From assembly GCA_037447605.1 (NCBI GenBank), contig CM074809.1, forward strand, positions 2,942,158 through 3,006,157: 64,000 nt of DNA, given 5' to 3'. The notes beneath the pieces were generated by a model that worked only from the letters and a program-made list of their open reading frames with translations, made no database searches and was not told where the DNA came from. Shown piece by piece: positions 45,301-58,300 of this stretch. The DNA comes from Zygnema circumcarinatum (Eukaryota; Streptophyta; Zygnematophyceae; Zygnematales; Zygnemataceae). Numbering within the stretch: position 1 is the stretch's first letter; every line of letters begins with the position of its first letter. A program made the position numbers and the translations under genes.

Positions 45301-48300
45301 GAATTCTGCACCCTCAGCCATGAAGAGCTCATCCCTCGTCGACTAGTATTGCAACAGGCAGGCAATTGTTTTCTTGCTTCTTTCACAGCTCTCCTTCTGC
45401 TTATAAAGATACGAAATTGGGGATGAAAACTGGGAATAGTATTGAACTCGTAATCTTGCAGTATTATTCATTGTTCGTTCCTAAGCCATGAATATTATCA
45501 TATCCCTAATAGCAAGATTTGATGATGAGTAGGTCTATTTGGTAGGTCTGAAACTTGCTAGATTTGAAGAATCAATGGCTTGTCTTTGGATGTTGGCAGC
45601 TGACAGGAACTATGCAACTGTGTATTGTTATCGCTATCTGGGCTGCCTGAAACTCTGTATCTAATTTCTCTGTACCATAAGGCTTAAGATTGCGGAAGTT
45701 GCAGTTTAGGCAAGCGTATGATATAGTGCTATTTCTGTAGAGTAGAAGGTTATAGCAATTCTTGCTTTGTTGTGTCCATTTGCGATAGTGGTGAAACAGG
45801 GGGTTGAGAGGGGGGCTTCAGGTGAGTGCGTTGGCCAATCTGGCGTATAAATACCAGAGCCAAAATCTCCCCCAAGTGTCCATGCAGCAACTGCAGGCAC
45901 AATGTGCAGCGTAAGTTTCACTACATAACTTCATTTTTCCTTGGCAATTGCGAACGTGAGTTCACGCGTGAGACAGTTTGTGTCGAGTTGATTGTTCATC
46001 AAGAAAGCAGGGAAACGACTGACGGGAATAATTCCAATGATGTATGCATTGTCAACAATGCCATGTTGTTGAGCGTGCAGATTTGCGACCATGTCCCGCC
46101 AACTGGCACTCAAGTTGGATGCGCCCACTGTTAACGACCTAGGGTTCACCAAGTGCTACGTGCGCTGCCTCCAGGTACACTCCCTTAGCTTCCTAGGACA
46201 TTAAGCACTGTGGGGAGTTTTTGACCTTACTCTGCTGCTCGTTTCATAGCGAAGATTGTGTTTTAGCTTTGGATTGGGATCAGCTAGCGTTACATGTAAT
46301 TGCATTCAGAAATGTGATCGCACTACGAAATTTCACACAACCCGCTCGAATTCATCATTTTATTCAGATTGCCAGTTTCCGCTGTTCATGCTACGTGTCC
46401 TTTCATCGCCCATCTGTCGTGAAAACTGTAGCTAGTTTTGTTAAGGAGAGCAGGCGAGGGCTATGCTGTGTGTTAGGCGCAACACAACAGCTTAATGATA
46501 AGCTCTAGATAACTGAACGGCTCTCATACCACACGTGTTTTAACATGGGACAGTTCTCGAACAGTTTTCCCCGTAATTAATTATACTCGTACACGCTTCC
46601 ACGTTCAGCAATGTTGACGAGACACAACTTGAGAAGCTAGGAGATTACTCCTCTTTATGCTTTCGCCCCGCGGTCTCTTTGTGCGAGGGCAAGAAAATGG
46701 AGAGTTTCAATGTTGCCTGCCTGACGTGTAATCACTCAGTTTAAATCAGAAGAGCCCTCTCGGGCATGCGAAGGTTTGAATGTTGTTGTTGTTCGTATAG
46801 TTTACTACCGTGCATAGGGCAGATGCCGAAAAAAGAATGCATTTACTTGTCAGGCCTTAAACAATCAATGCACAAAATTTGGCTCAAGCATGCTTGTGCA
46901 CATCGAAGGCACTTATTTCTTTCATGTTGAGGTTGATGCAGATTTCTGAGGTTGTCAATAGCATGAAGGACCTTATTGACTTCAGCAAAGAGCACAATAT
47001 TGGCCCTATTTGTAAGCTCTCTTTATCCTGGCAGTATCGGATTCATGCCCCGAAAGGATTGGTTACCTTTCCGTCAGGGAGCAGGCCTCCTGTATTTCTT
47101 ATACATGATTCAAATTGGCTCAAGTGGTTTATGGCTTCGTGTCGACCTCCTTGATCTGTTAACATTCTAGTTTACACTCTGGTGCTTTGAAAGTCCTCTC
47201 TTCTGGTTTAGGCATCTGTCAATGGGATCCGACAGAGATCGCCTGTTGTGCCCTTTTGCATGTCGACAGCACAGCATCTCTCACACGACTGGTAAAACTT
47301 GTTGCTATGTCGAGATGCAGCGACTTTGAGGACCTTCCCACGCAAAACTGCTGGTTCACCAGCTGCTCCAAGCTCCTCGATGCAGCAGCAACAAGAGCAA
47401 TCCATACAGTCGCAGCAGCCATCTCCCGCAGCTCTGCAACCCATGCAGCAGGACACTCCAAATGCCCTCCCGCTAGACTCTGCTGCTGCAGCAGCTGCAC
47501 TTGGGCTTGCAGGAGTGCAGCTTCCTAATCCAAACATGCAACTGTCCCCATTACGGGCAGCGCGAAGTCATTCCCTCTCCCCTTCAGGCTCTCTTACAGA
47601 ACCCACCGGAGCTGTCATCACCAGCTCGTTGCAACCGTCATCGGTTCTTTCGGGAGGACTTCAGTCTGGTGGTATGGGCGTTGGGAATTTGAACGGAGGC
47701 AATGGGCCCACTCTGGGAGGGGGGCTTGGAGGTGGCCTTGGAGGAGGGCTTGGGGGAGCACTAGCAGGCAGTTTGGCAAACAGTATTGGAAACAATCTGA
47801 CTGGAAATGGAGGGATGGGTGGCAACATGGCCTCTGTGGCAGCAAGCTTAGGGGGTAGTCTTCAGAGAGGAAGCTTACAGGCAGGAAGTCTCAGCGCTGC
47901 AGGCCTTCAAGCTTCTCTTCAAACCTCGGGCAGTCTTGGTGGCCGTAGCAACAGCATTGGAGGCTCATTTCAGGGTCTGCAGAATGCGTCTCTTGCCAAT
48001 CTTCATAACGCAAGCCTTGGTGGAGGGCATCATACTTCTCACCAGCTACACCAGCTTAGTAGTCTAACGAATTCTCTCCAGCAACAGAGCCAAGGGCAGG
48101 CTAATTCTCTCGGTGCTGGTGGAGGAGACCAGCATATGCAGAGCATTGTGCACCAATTGGTGGCCCAGCAGCTTCAGCAGCAGCAGCAACAACAACAACA
48201 GCAACAACAACATCAACAACAACAGCAGCAGCAAAATGGGGGCGCGGGGAACTTGGCTGGAAACCTGATGAATTTGGGAGCTGCTAGGCTGGGCAACTTG

Positions 48301-48675
48301 GGGCAGCTGGGTAGCCGAGGTGGCGGTGCAAACAGCCTCGCGGCGCTTGCCAGCAATTTAGGCGTTGGAGGAGGTGTGGGGAACGGCCTTGCTGGCCTGG
48401 GAAGCTCACTGGGCTCGGTTGTGGGTAACGGATTAGGGGGCATAGGAACAGGCCTAGGGAGCGGGGGCAACCTGGGCCTGAACGGTTCTGTAGTGAACTT
48501 AGGGAACGTGAATGCCAGTGCGCTCCTAGGGGGCGGGCTCAGCCTGGCGGCTGTTGCGCAGCAGCAGGGCCTCCAGTTGGCAGAGCAGAGCCTCCACCAC
48601 GATCCTGGGGGAGGGCTGGCAGGCCTCGGGGGGGGCGTCAATTTTAGCGGCCTTAGTAACATAAATTTTCATTGA
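42350..48675 (+). CDS. SEU: SEUSS-like LIM-domain-binding transcriptional co-regulator, 9 recognised exons (5' end missing)
   Basis: SEUSS bridges DNA-binding factors and LEUNIG-type co-repressors in plants. Exons: 42350-43526, 44106-44228, 44690-44738, 44913-45127, 45289-45357, 45822-45910, 46081-46174, 46942-47011, 47321-48675, giving at least 1080 residues. The N-terminal exon is Gln-rich, with about 25 consecutive Gln near 43270-43340. The conserved LDB domain follows: DNNIEFWRQFVDEYFSPGAK, KRWCVSSYGN, WNCELCRANPGRGF, EVLPRLFKIKYDSGVLDELL, WEFCTLSHEELIPRR, LGFTKCYVRCLQ and ISEVVNSMKDLIDFS. The last exon is a long Gln/Gly/Ser/Asn-rich tail ending NINFH. The donor after 45357 is GC, not GT. 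The first exon starts in phase 2 with no in-frame ATG before the domain, so an upstream exon is missing. Confidence 0.9.
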
Positions 48676-50007
48676 AAGTGTACAAAAGCATAGGGTAGGG
48701 CTCCCTGAGTAGGAAAATGGCAGTTTTTGTTGGTGCGAGGTCTCTCACAAGAAGTAAAATGGCAAATTCCGCTTCTGGTACGCGTGCTCTGCTTGACGTG
48801 ACATGACGGTCCATTCAAAGGTGCAGTTTTGGAAAAAGGTTTTTTGTAGATATCAAAGAATTACCAGAATTGTCGCCTGTCCCTTGTTAACCCTGATTGT
48901 TACTGTAAAGATATTTTTCTGAAGTATGGAAACACAGCAGCAGTGGTAACTTTAAGACAGCATGAGTGGTGTAACTTGCTCTAACGCGCTGCTGGGAACT
49001 TCGTCTGGTTTTTAAAGCTCCTGAAAGGGAAAGGTAGAAGTCATTTACCCTCTGAATCATTTTCATTTGGGTATTTTGGTAATGTGGCCGACACTAATTT
49101 CCCACACTAATTGTGATACGCCTAATGTATCCGTAGCTCGATTTGTATGAGACTAATGAGTTCGTCAGCTATTGTGTGACCCTCTACGCGGAGTTAGAGC
49201 AAAAAAAATATTTTTCAACAAATCTACGCTGCCTTGTATGGCCTGCCTGTTAGTGTGACAACGTACTTCATGTAAGACTCGAATGAAAAAGCCAAAGATA
49301 GCCTCTATTACATTCGGCTGTCAAAATTGGGTTGCCAACTTTAAGGGCTTTTATGGGCTCCACCCATAGAACATTCATGATCATCGGAATAGTGGTGCAG
49401 TCGCAGCAGAGGATTGGCACACTTCACCTCACCACGTGGCAAAAGGATGATTCGATCACCATCGTTTTAATACGTGCACGGATGCACAAAACCAAGCGTC
49501 ACTTTGGAGTGAGAACCAAAATCTCTTTTCAGCAAGTGGGCAGCTTACCCAGGACCTCTTAGTGTGGTTGCGTAATAAGGGTGATCCACACGATTAGGGG
49601 GTGTCAATCTTTATGAAAATCGCAACAAAAAAATCATTTCCTGGATACGAAAGTGAGAATAAAATCCGTACCATGTCGTATAATTTAGATAAAAAGACAC
49701 TGTTTAGGACATGCACGAATGTTCACGCCGCTGTATGATGGGCGGAAACCCCTAAACAAGCTCGTTAGCGAATTATGGAATGTTCATCAAGAAGCATGAA
49801 ACAAACTGACGGTTAACCGGCTGAAAGTAGAAGAATTATCAATACAGTACAAGGCCGTCATTCTACGATGGCCATTTACCTAGTAACCCTACAAAGACCT
49901 CCATATAATGTAAATCGCTTCCATGACATCAAAGGCACGAAAACAGGATACTGCACATAGGCCTGAAGCAAGCCATTGCAGGCCGAGGTGTTCTATCCGT
50001 CAAGCAG
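48676..50007. other. Intergenic region between convergent SEUSS-like and MHX genes
   Basis: It must contain both 3' UTRs. No exon, RNA gene or notable repeat is visible. The plus-strand ORF at 49332-49562 looks random. Confidence 0.6.
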
Positions 50008-53000
50008 CTAAAAATGCCCATAGGCCTTCATTGAAGACAAGAATAAGAAGACGAACCACAAGAAGATCAAGAAGACACACGCAAACCACGCCCACGGCCG
50101 ACTGCCCCCGAGCTCCCCGCCGTACGCACGGCGTCGCCAAAGGAGGAGTCCTACACCTAAGGCCAAAGTGCTGAAGTAGGCGATGAGTGTAAACGCAAGA
50201 TCTCCGGCAGGCATTACGAAGTCGGTTCCCAGCTTCATCTTGTTGTAGAGGGCACTCATGAGCCAAGGGACGCCGAGCCCAACGAAAACGTTGATGCTAT
50301 TGCTGCCAAAAGAAAAAAGGTCAACCTTTACGCTTCAGTATAAAGAGAGAGGCAAGTTGTACACATGCACAAGGCTATGCACTGCGAGATCGATCCTCCT
50401 GTTGGGTCAATCTCAAGTGTACCAAAAAAGTGGCCAAAGAAGAGGGGTCACCTAGCATTGATGTTGGCCACAGCAGAATCTGCAGTTGTCTCGTGATCAG
50501 CGGCAATCCAGCTGGCAATGAGGCCGGGAAAGGAGGTGCCCGAAGCCAACAGGGTGAGAGAAATGACAAGACTGTTTGCACCTGCAGGGGGCACCAAAGC
50601 ACTGTTATGTGCGGCCATACTTTGCTTCTCAGTTTTAGGAGCTCATTTTCATGTTCATAATTCATCATGGCATAATACAAGAAGCTTCAGAACAAAGCAT
50701 CACCTGTGACGCATCCGAAGAGGTTGGCAAACTCAATGAGCAGAGCCGCAATGCCGGTGATGCACACAATAGAGAGGACGAAGGCGGGCCATCCTCCTCC
50801 CAACTCGGACGGAGGGACGACGAATGCAAACACTGCCTTCCACGGAAACGTGAGAGGATGCATCACAAAGTCCACAGCGTTTGGAAGTAGCTCGCGCCCG
50901 TCCTCGTCTATGGAGCCCTTCACCTGAAGGAGGACGAGAGGCACGAGAAATGACTTAATAAAAGCAAACAAAGAGAAAACTTCTCTCTTATTTACAAGGG
51001 ACAAGACGGTTTCATGAGGCAAAAGACAGTCACTTCCATACAACAAGTGTATCGTAGGGTCTGCACAAGTGCTGTGCAGACTCACACTGAGTGCATCTGT
51101 CAGCTGAGCCTTCCACAAGCTCAGAACAGTCCTGCGATTTGGCTGCCTTTCCAGAGAAGGGCTTCCCGGATCAGCCATGGCTGCTGGTCCATGGTGAGTC
51201 GAATCTGGCGAGATGGTCTCATCTTCATCTGCATCCAGTTACAAGATACAAACATTGGGATCCTCCTAGGGGAAAAAAGAGTGGATCAATCAAAAGGAGA
51301 AACATCTACCTAACTCTAACGCTTCATTCACCACGAGTTTGTAAACGCTTCAAAGAGATTATGTTAATTTTGTGGCCATCTGACGGACTCTCACCCACTC
51401 CGCTCGCGTCAAACTCGTCCAAATATTCTTCCAGCTCTTGCGCTGCAGACTCGTTTCCGGCCATTGACGGTCGGCGAGAAGGATAAGGGGATTCTACCTC
51501 TCCGCTGCCTTCTGCAACATCCACACTCACTTGCTGCGTGTTCTCCATCCTATTCTTCCGCTGCACGCTTCGCAGTCTAAGCCCAGAAAGTAGCCTTTTC
51601 TTCAACCTCCGGCTCACAGAGTGTCCGAAATCAGCCGAAGGTCTCCTCTCCGCTGTCAAAGAGGTAGTGGCCTGCACAAGATAGCGAGCTGTAGAAGCCC
51701 TCCATTTGTGCCAACGCTTTGGGGCCGATGGGGGGCGAGGGAGAGCGCGCCTGGAAACGGCCCACACTTTAGGAGAGGCAGAACGAGGAGAAGGGTATTC
51801 AGAGGACCATGGAAGCTTGTGGGAAACTCAATGGTACAATGTCTTCCTCCCAATCCCGCCACCATTTCAGCACTCGAAGCTCACCTTGAAGGTGTCCATG
51901 GACCCGGCTCTTCCTGCGCTGCCTCTCCCTCTCTTGAAGTGGTTTTGAAAGGCAAGAAGATGGGCCAGCCCTGGTCGAATCCGTACGCATGGAGGACCAA
52001 GAGGGGCATTTGGAGGACAGTGGCGACGGCCTCCCATATGCTCACAACATTGGGTGAAGACCACTGCCAGTTACGAAAAGGAAGGAGTCAAATAGGTGAG
52101 TTGATGCAGACGGGTCGATACTTCTTCATTGTGATGAAGAGGACATAAATTGGATTGCACAAGACGGCAGTGCATCATCTATAACAGGAAACTCAATCTA
52201 CAGAGGCAATGTTCCGCAGCCAGAAATCCCAGAATATGTATGGAGGGGTAAATCTCAGCTTTCAACACATAGAAATGGAACTGATCGTTAAGACTAAAAA
52301 TGAGTGTTTATGAGGGAGAGTATTGGAGAAAGCAAATGAATATTTTTTTTGCTAATTGGAAGCTTATGAGTTAGCAACCCGGAAGTACGAAAGCATGCCG
52401 GTCATTGCCTGAGCTATCCCTGCCAAAGCATTTTTTTTGTGATTGAGCTGAGGCTTTCACAAATCACTGCTCAAAGGCGAGTTGAACTATGACAAAAAGA
52501 GATGGAGGAAAGAATCAACTGGAAGCTACTGCCGACGGGGCAGATAATGCCGTTCATGATTAGATATTAATGGGGCTCACACAAGGATAGCAGGGGTCCA
52601 AAACGAGGATCAAAATGGTCTGTCATAGGAGCTGACCTAGGGCATGTGGGAGGCAATGAAGGAAACAGTACATGAGAAACAACCCACCTGCAGCACGATG
52701 AGAATCCAAAAGTAGGCCCAAACCGACCACAGAAGTTCCACCATAAACACGCCATAGCTCTCCACTCTTTTCACCAATCCATGCTTTGGAACCAACACAA
52801 TTACGGCTGTGATTGGAAAAAAGTCAAACGCCGCACTGCCTACGATGGTGCCAGCTCCTAAGCCTGTCAAAACACATGGAGCCCATGGAGTTTTCAGTCT
52901 ATAGGAAACGTTCACCTTCGTAACACAGTGCAAAAGGAAACGTAGATACAAGACATGCAACCTTCAAATGGAAGGAATGGAGTAAGGGCTTTAATCTAGG

Positions 53001-54983
53001 CATGACAGAAAGTCATCAATTTTCTAATTTTCCATTCTTCAGCATCCTCGAGAATAGTTTCGAATCTCTTTGACTTCACCTTCCGATTGGTCCTTCCCCA
53101 GCAATTGAATGCCATCGATCCATGCGAGAGCAATCTGCGGCGCGCACGTGCCGAGTGCGAGCAGAGTGATGTCCGCCAGAGTTGCATTCCAAATACGTTC
53201 TTCCTTGGTGATTTCTCGGCCTTCTGTTGGATCCCTGCGGGGCCTCTTCCAAGCTGGTTTAGACCACAAAATAATAGGCTAACAAAATTTGTCTCTTCAG
53301 AAACATTATAAAACAAAGCAACATCATACAACTACATGATGGCATCATGCATTCGCCAGCCATTCCAACAACTAACTTCATTGTTTCACTTCCTCGTCAA
53401 GCCTTAAAGTATTTCCGAGATAATATAGATGTTTGTGCAGCTCAATTGAAATATCCATGGCGGCCTCCTAAGTTCTGTTAGTCTCCATGGCTAAGAGAGT
53501 TCAAAGCATCTTTCAAACGCAAACGCAACGCACAACGCAAACGCAAGGTAGCTGTCATGTTGATTCTATTGATCATTTTCACTTAAAACAGCAACGTCAT
53601 CAATTCATAATAACCCTGAGCAAGCCATCACGAAACACGGCTTGTTTCCCATCTTCTATTGCTGAATCCAACAAACAGAGTGAAAGCTTTCCCTATCTAT
53701 ACATTAAGAGTGCGAGGTGCCAGTCAAACACTCATAACCTGGCATTAGTTTGGGGTGTATAACTGCATAGTCTTCTTCTTCTAGCTGAAATGAATTGAAC
53801 AGCGGAGCACCATATTGGCATCTCAACAGGTTTATGCGAGTGCCCTCTCGAAACCGTGCCCCAAACAGACCAATTGCAACTTCAAGCTGTCAGTTCAGTA
53901 ACATGAAAAGAACCAGACGTTTTGCAGAGGCGTACTTCAAGTTGGAGATATGCCTGACCAAGTGTCAAATGGATCCTCAGACTTAATTCTGATGACCCCT
54001 CCAATCTGAACAACTGCGTGGTAAACTTCAAAAGAGCGTGCAAGAATACTTTATTGCATCTCCCTGACTTCCACTATCAGTCGTGCAAGAATACTTTATT
54101 GCATCTCCCTGACTTCCACTATCAGTGATTCAAACACTGCAGCCAAGTTCCGTTGACTGACTGTCAGACTTCAGCACGAAGGTGAGGATTCCAAGCTCAG
54201 GCCACATGAAACATTGCCATGCGTTTGCTCACTTTTCGAAGTTCCAATATTCATTCTAATTCTCTTCACGCACACCAAAGTCTGAACTCTGCACGATGAA
54301 AAGTATCCCTGCTTAACCCAAGAAAGGAAATTCTTGGAGGACCAATCGTTCTCGAGCCTCTTGAAATTGATCCATTGCGGCAAAATCGAAACCAATTAAC
54401 GGGCAACAAAATTGCTGCAATTCATTGCGGTAATCGTTACTTTCAATTTCATAAGTCATTCGAACTTCCACTCTAGTTTCCATGTATTAGAGATGACTCC
54501 GGTTTCCCTCCGAGCGGCAGACTAACTCCTCCAACCTTCCACCAAGGAGAAGTTTTTGTGCGCATGCGTACTGCGATATGAAGCTTAATTCCCTCAGAAA
54601 ATTGCCATTCATTGCCTCCCTGCCGCTCAGAAAAGCACCCGTCCTGGCTGCTTCTGTACATCTTTCCGGACTTACCATCTCGTTACAGTTCTTGTCTTTT
54701 GAACAATCGTCTCCATCGCGGTCATGAAGCATGAGGTAATGGCGGCGAGTCCAATGAAGCAGTAAGCCATGGCAGAGAGATAAAGCCCTGCTCGAATCAG
54801 CCTGTGCCACGTGTTCTCTGCAGGAATCATGATGAAGCTCTCGCATATCTGCGCTGCAGCTGCAGTTGATCCAGGAGTTGCGTGCGAGAACACCTCCAAC
54901 AGGATTCCTCCTGAGAAATTGGACGCGTGGCAATCATAGCTCCCTCCAAGACTGCTGCAAAGCCCCGCCTCGGACAGGGCCAT
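50008..54983 (-). CDS. MHX: MHX/NCX-type cation exchanger (Na/Ca-exchanger superfamily), 9 exons
   Basis: Plant MHX is a vacuolar exchanger of protons for Mg and Zn, related to animal NCX. Exons: 54983-54676, 53234-53080, 52863-52688, 52063-51885, 51750-51395, 51228-51086, 50923-50704, 50581-50452, 50302-50008; all phases fit, 653 residues (Arabidopsis MHX 539). The alpha-1 repeat reads [20 protein letters not shown], then [18 protein letters not shown]. The alpha-2 repeat reads [20 protein letters not shown], then [31 protein letters not shown] in the first helix and GGSRPWAW near the end match MHX. The extra length is mainly a hydrophilic Arg/Ser/Glu-rich cytosolic loop in exon 51750-51395. 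The first intron (53235-54675) is long and carries a 45-bp tandem duplication. An upstream in-frame ATG at 55295 runs into the promoter and was not used. Ion specificity cannot be read from sequence. Confidence 0.92.
54037..54126. repeat. Perfect 2 x 45-bp tandem duplication in an MHX intron
   Basis: Positions 54037-54081 and 54082-54126 are identical, starting cgtgcaagaatactttattg. It is a recent-looking direct duplication with no coding role. Confidence 0.9.
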
Positions 54984-55378
54984 GGAGAAGCTCTCAGAGA
55001 AGGAGCTTCCTTCTCTTTTCAGCGCCAGCCGCAGCCATGGCTCCCTGGAAGCGGTGGAGGGGCCCCTTCTTTCAGGGCCCCTTCTTTCAGGGCCCCTCCC
55101 CTTCCCCTCCTTCCGCCATCCTGCGAACGCGGCGAGGCGCCTCGAGCCGCAAGCGGCGAGCCATGCCTGCCTCGGCGCGGGTTCGAACCTCGCGGCTGCG
55201 GACAGAAACCGAGAGGAGGAGCTTCGGAGAAGGCGGGAGGGAAAAGGAACTTTCGTGGGGGGCGGGTGGCTATGGCGTCCCCATGACGTCATCACATCCG
55301 CACTTCCTCTCTAAACAGAGTAAGCGCTGCGTGAAAGCTACCTCCCGAAGAGGGGGAGGATAGGGAAGTGAGGCAGGT
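54984..55378. promoter_or_regulatory. Compact divergent promoter between MHX and DnaJ-X genes
   Basis: 395 bp separate the start codons. The stretch is GC-rich and contains a short tandem ggccccttctttca duplication (about 55060-55095). It also holds a perfect TGACGTCA palindrome at 55284-55291, about 90 bp before the DnaJ start. TGACGTCA is the classic bZIP (CRE/TGA-type) site. Confidence 0.55.
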
Positions 55379-58300
55379 ATGGCTGCGGAGAATGCTGCGG
55401 GGCTTGAGCGGGAGGAAGCAAGGAGGCGAGCGGCAGCATTTTGGGGGGAGAAGGAGCCTAGAAATGCTGCAGAGGGGCTTGTGCAGGGGCTGGCTTCTGT
55501 CGGGAAGGGCGCGTTTGCAGGCGTTGCAGGAGTGGTGACGGGGCCCATTGTGGGAGCTGCGACGGGGGGAGGGGCGGGCTTTGCTAAAGGGGTGGCTGTG
55601 GGGCTGGCGGGGCTCGTGCTGCTTCCCGCGGCTGGGCTGGTGCATGGGGCGGTCAAGGTGGGGCAGGGAATACGGAACACGCCGGAATCGGTAAGCAACG
55701 GCATGCTTGAATGGGATATTTATTTAGAACTAGCATTCAGAGTGGGATTCTAGAATGGAATTTTAGAATGGGTGTTTGGAATGGTGGCGAGATGGGTTAG
55801 GGAGGGCGGTTGGTTCCGAAGCAGAAGTGTACAGCTGGAAGGAGAAGCTGTGGGTGAGGAGCAGGAGCTTTGGGTTTAGGAGTGTTGATTAATGAGCCGG
55901 AGAAGATGCGAAAGTGTGTGTTGGAGTCGTGCGTAGCCCCATTGTTGGCTTTTTGTTTATGTTGTTCTAACGAAGGTTATTATTAACATGGGTCCTTTAG
56001 TTGAGAGAGCTGACGAGAAGCACTTTTTAAACAAGAATTGCACAGGTTTTGAGTTGTCTTCTCGTTAATCATGTTTCTACGGCAAGTTGTCCATCAATTT
56101 CTAACCTTCTGGAGAGGCATGTTGGTTGATAGGTTCGCCTCGTTTTGAAAAATTCTTCACCGGAGGAGGTGGCAGGAGAAAAGGCTGAAGTGCCGCCAGA
56201 GGACAAGTGGGCGTTGGTGAAAGATGATAGGCTTTACTCGGAGTCGAGGAGACGAGTGATGGAGGCAGCACTTCTTGGCTTCACAGCTGCAAAAGGACCT
56301 CCTCCTCCTCATACTGACAATTTTCATTCATCAGCAGATGGTAGTCAGAATGCAGATATGTCGAAACCAGATATTCCGAAAGGAGATACTCCGAAGCCAC
56401 TTCCTGAGCAAAATGTGGCAACAAAGTTCAGTCTTGAAACAGACCTTTACGACCTATTTGGCGTTCCACCAAATGCATCAGAGGCCGAGATCAAGAAAGC
56501 ATACTACAGGGTGAGAGCAGCATCTTCCTCTATTGGACAGCGTTGGAAAATAAGGTCCTTCTTGTCCTACTGTGCTTAAAGTAAGTGAAGAATCAACAAA
56601 AATGAGAATCGCTTTGAGACTTGTAAGGAAGCCACTTGGTCGTCACTCCTTATTCTGACTGGTAACGAGTGGCTTAGAAGTTTGTTGACATCAATTGAGG
56701 TGAAATTGGATGTACCTTACATGGATCAACGAGCCGCACTTCACGTTGACTCGTGAAACGAAGTCCCTAAACGGAAGCATAGAAAGGGCAGATGACAGAT
56801 GAGTTTCAGGTGCTTCAGATACAGTTTTACCGGAGAAAAATGCTATGACAAGAAAGGGCTGCAAAGATAGCTAGAAAGCTTACGCTGAACCAGCTTTTCG
56901 AGGTCAGCCAGAATGACTCGTGGTTACTTCCTGTGCACGGAGATTCTAGTCAGTCCGGGGACCTTGTTTCGGTATGTAGTCGTGTTCGAGGCTGGATACA
57001 TGCTTACGTCCCTCTCCAATCACCATCCATTCCATTGCTGCTTCAGTTACTCTGTCCTGCTCTTTAACAGGCAGTGAATTTCATCATATGGGCCATGGGG
57101 CTGACTGTCTGGGCGGCATGGCAGCTGGCCAAGGAGCTGCATCCTGACAAGAACCCTAACGACCCCAATGCAAATCGACGATTCCAAGAAATTGGAGAAG
57201 CGTATCAAGTGCTGATTGATCCGGAGAGACGAGCTGCTTACGACCGCTATGGCAAAGAGGGTCTGAGTGATGACTTCATGGACCCAGGCGCGTTTTTCAC
57301 TATGGCGTTTGGGGCGGACAAATTCAAATCGCTGGTATGTCTCGTCCGAAGCCTTTCTACTGGTCTTCCTTGAAACGTTAAATTTATGAAATTGGTATTC
57401 ATTTGGAGAGGAAAGATGTACGTCCACTCAGGTCTTTCATGCAATCGAGGAAAGTGGGGTGCCAACACGGATAAGGCGACTATGGAGAGCCCTGTAACCC
57501 ACAACTTTTGTGTTTTGCCCAGTGCCGGATGACTTATTTTACCCTGAGTAATATGCAAGTGGTCACTTCCCCTTCCCTTTCCCCCCTCTTCTCCCCCCCC
57601 CCCCCCTTTTTTTGTATTGGGGTTCTCATGTTGCGATTGCTCTGCATCAGATTGGAGAGTTGACGGTGTCTTTCTCCGCCCGCGGCGACGTGACAGCTGA
57701 GCAGTTGAAGAGATTCCAGGAGGTCCGAGAGCAGGAACTCACAAAGCAGCTCAAGGCCAGGTCCGTTCTTCTTCTTCTTCTTCTTCGTCTTCTTCTTCTT
57801 CTTCTCTCAAAGCCCCCTCGAGATGAAGGTGCATCCCAATTGCAACTCTGGAGTTTGCGGTTCGCTTCCTTACCCGACTGCTCTGCTGCTTGCTCTCTTG
57901 CAGGCTCAGTTTGTGGGAGGATGGGAAGAAGGAGACCTTTGTAGAGGAAGCGTTGGCGGAGGTGGAGGAGCTCCGTAAAGAACCTTTCGGGGTCGCTTTG
58001 CTGCACTGTATTGGGTGAGGCTCCGTCTTTCCTCCTTAGATTTGGCATTTCTGAACTTGAAGGTGAAAGAAGGCATCTGAGCTATGGGGTTTCAACCCAG
58101 TGATCGAATAGCAGGGTTTTTTAAAATGAAGGTGATGGTTGGTCGCTGTCAAGGAACAAAGGTGCATCCTAGAACTTCCAAGTGTTTGTTCGCTTTCTGC
58201 CCTTGTGTTTCAGTCAGCACTGAGAACCCTCAAATCCCATTTTTTGTGGCCAGATACACTTACTATCATAAAGCGGAAATGCTGCTGGGACTCCATCACA

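Noticed and set aside
55180-55200. GGTTCGAACC motif resembling a tRNA T-arm / B box
   Set aside because: No matching acceptor stem, D-arm or A box lies upstream at the right distance; it is a short palindrome in GC-rich promoter DNA.
54984-55295. Upstream in-frame ATG extending MHX by 104 residues
   Set aside because: The extension is Arg/Ser-rich GC-biased sequence covering the divergent promoter; the ATG at 54983 gives the family-like N-terminus.
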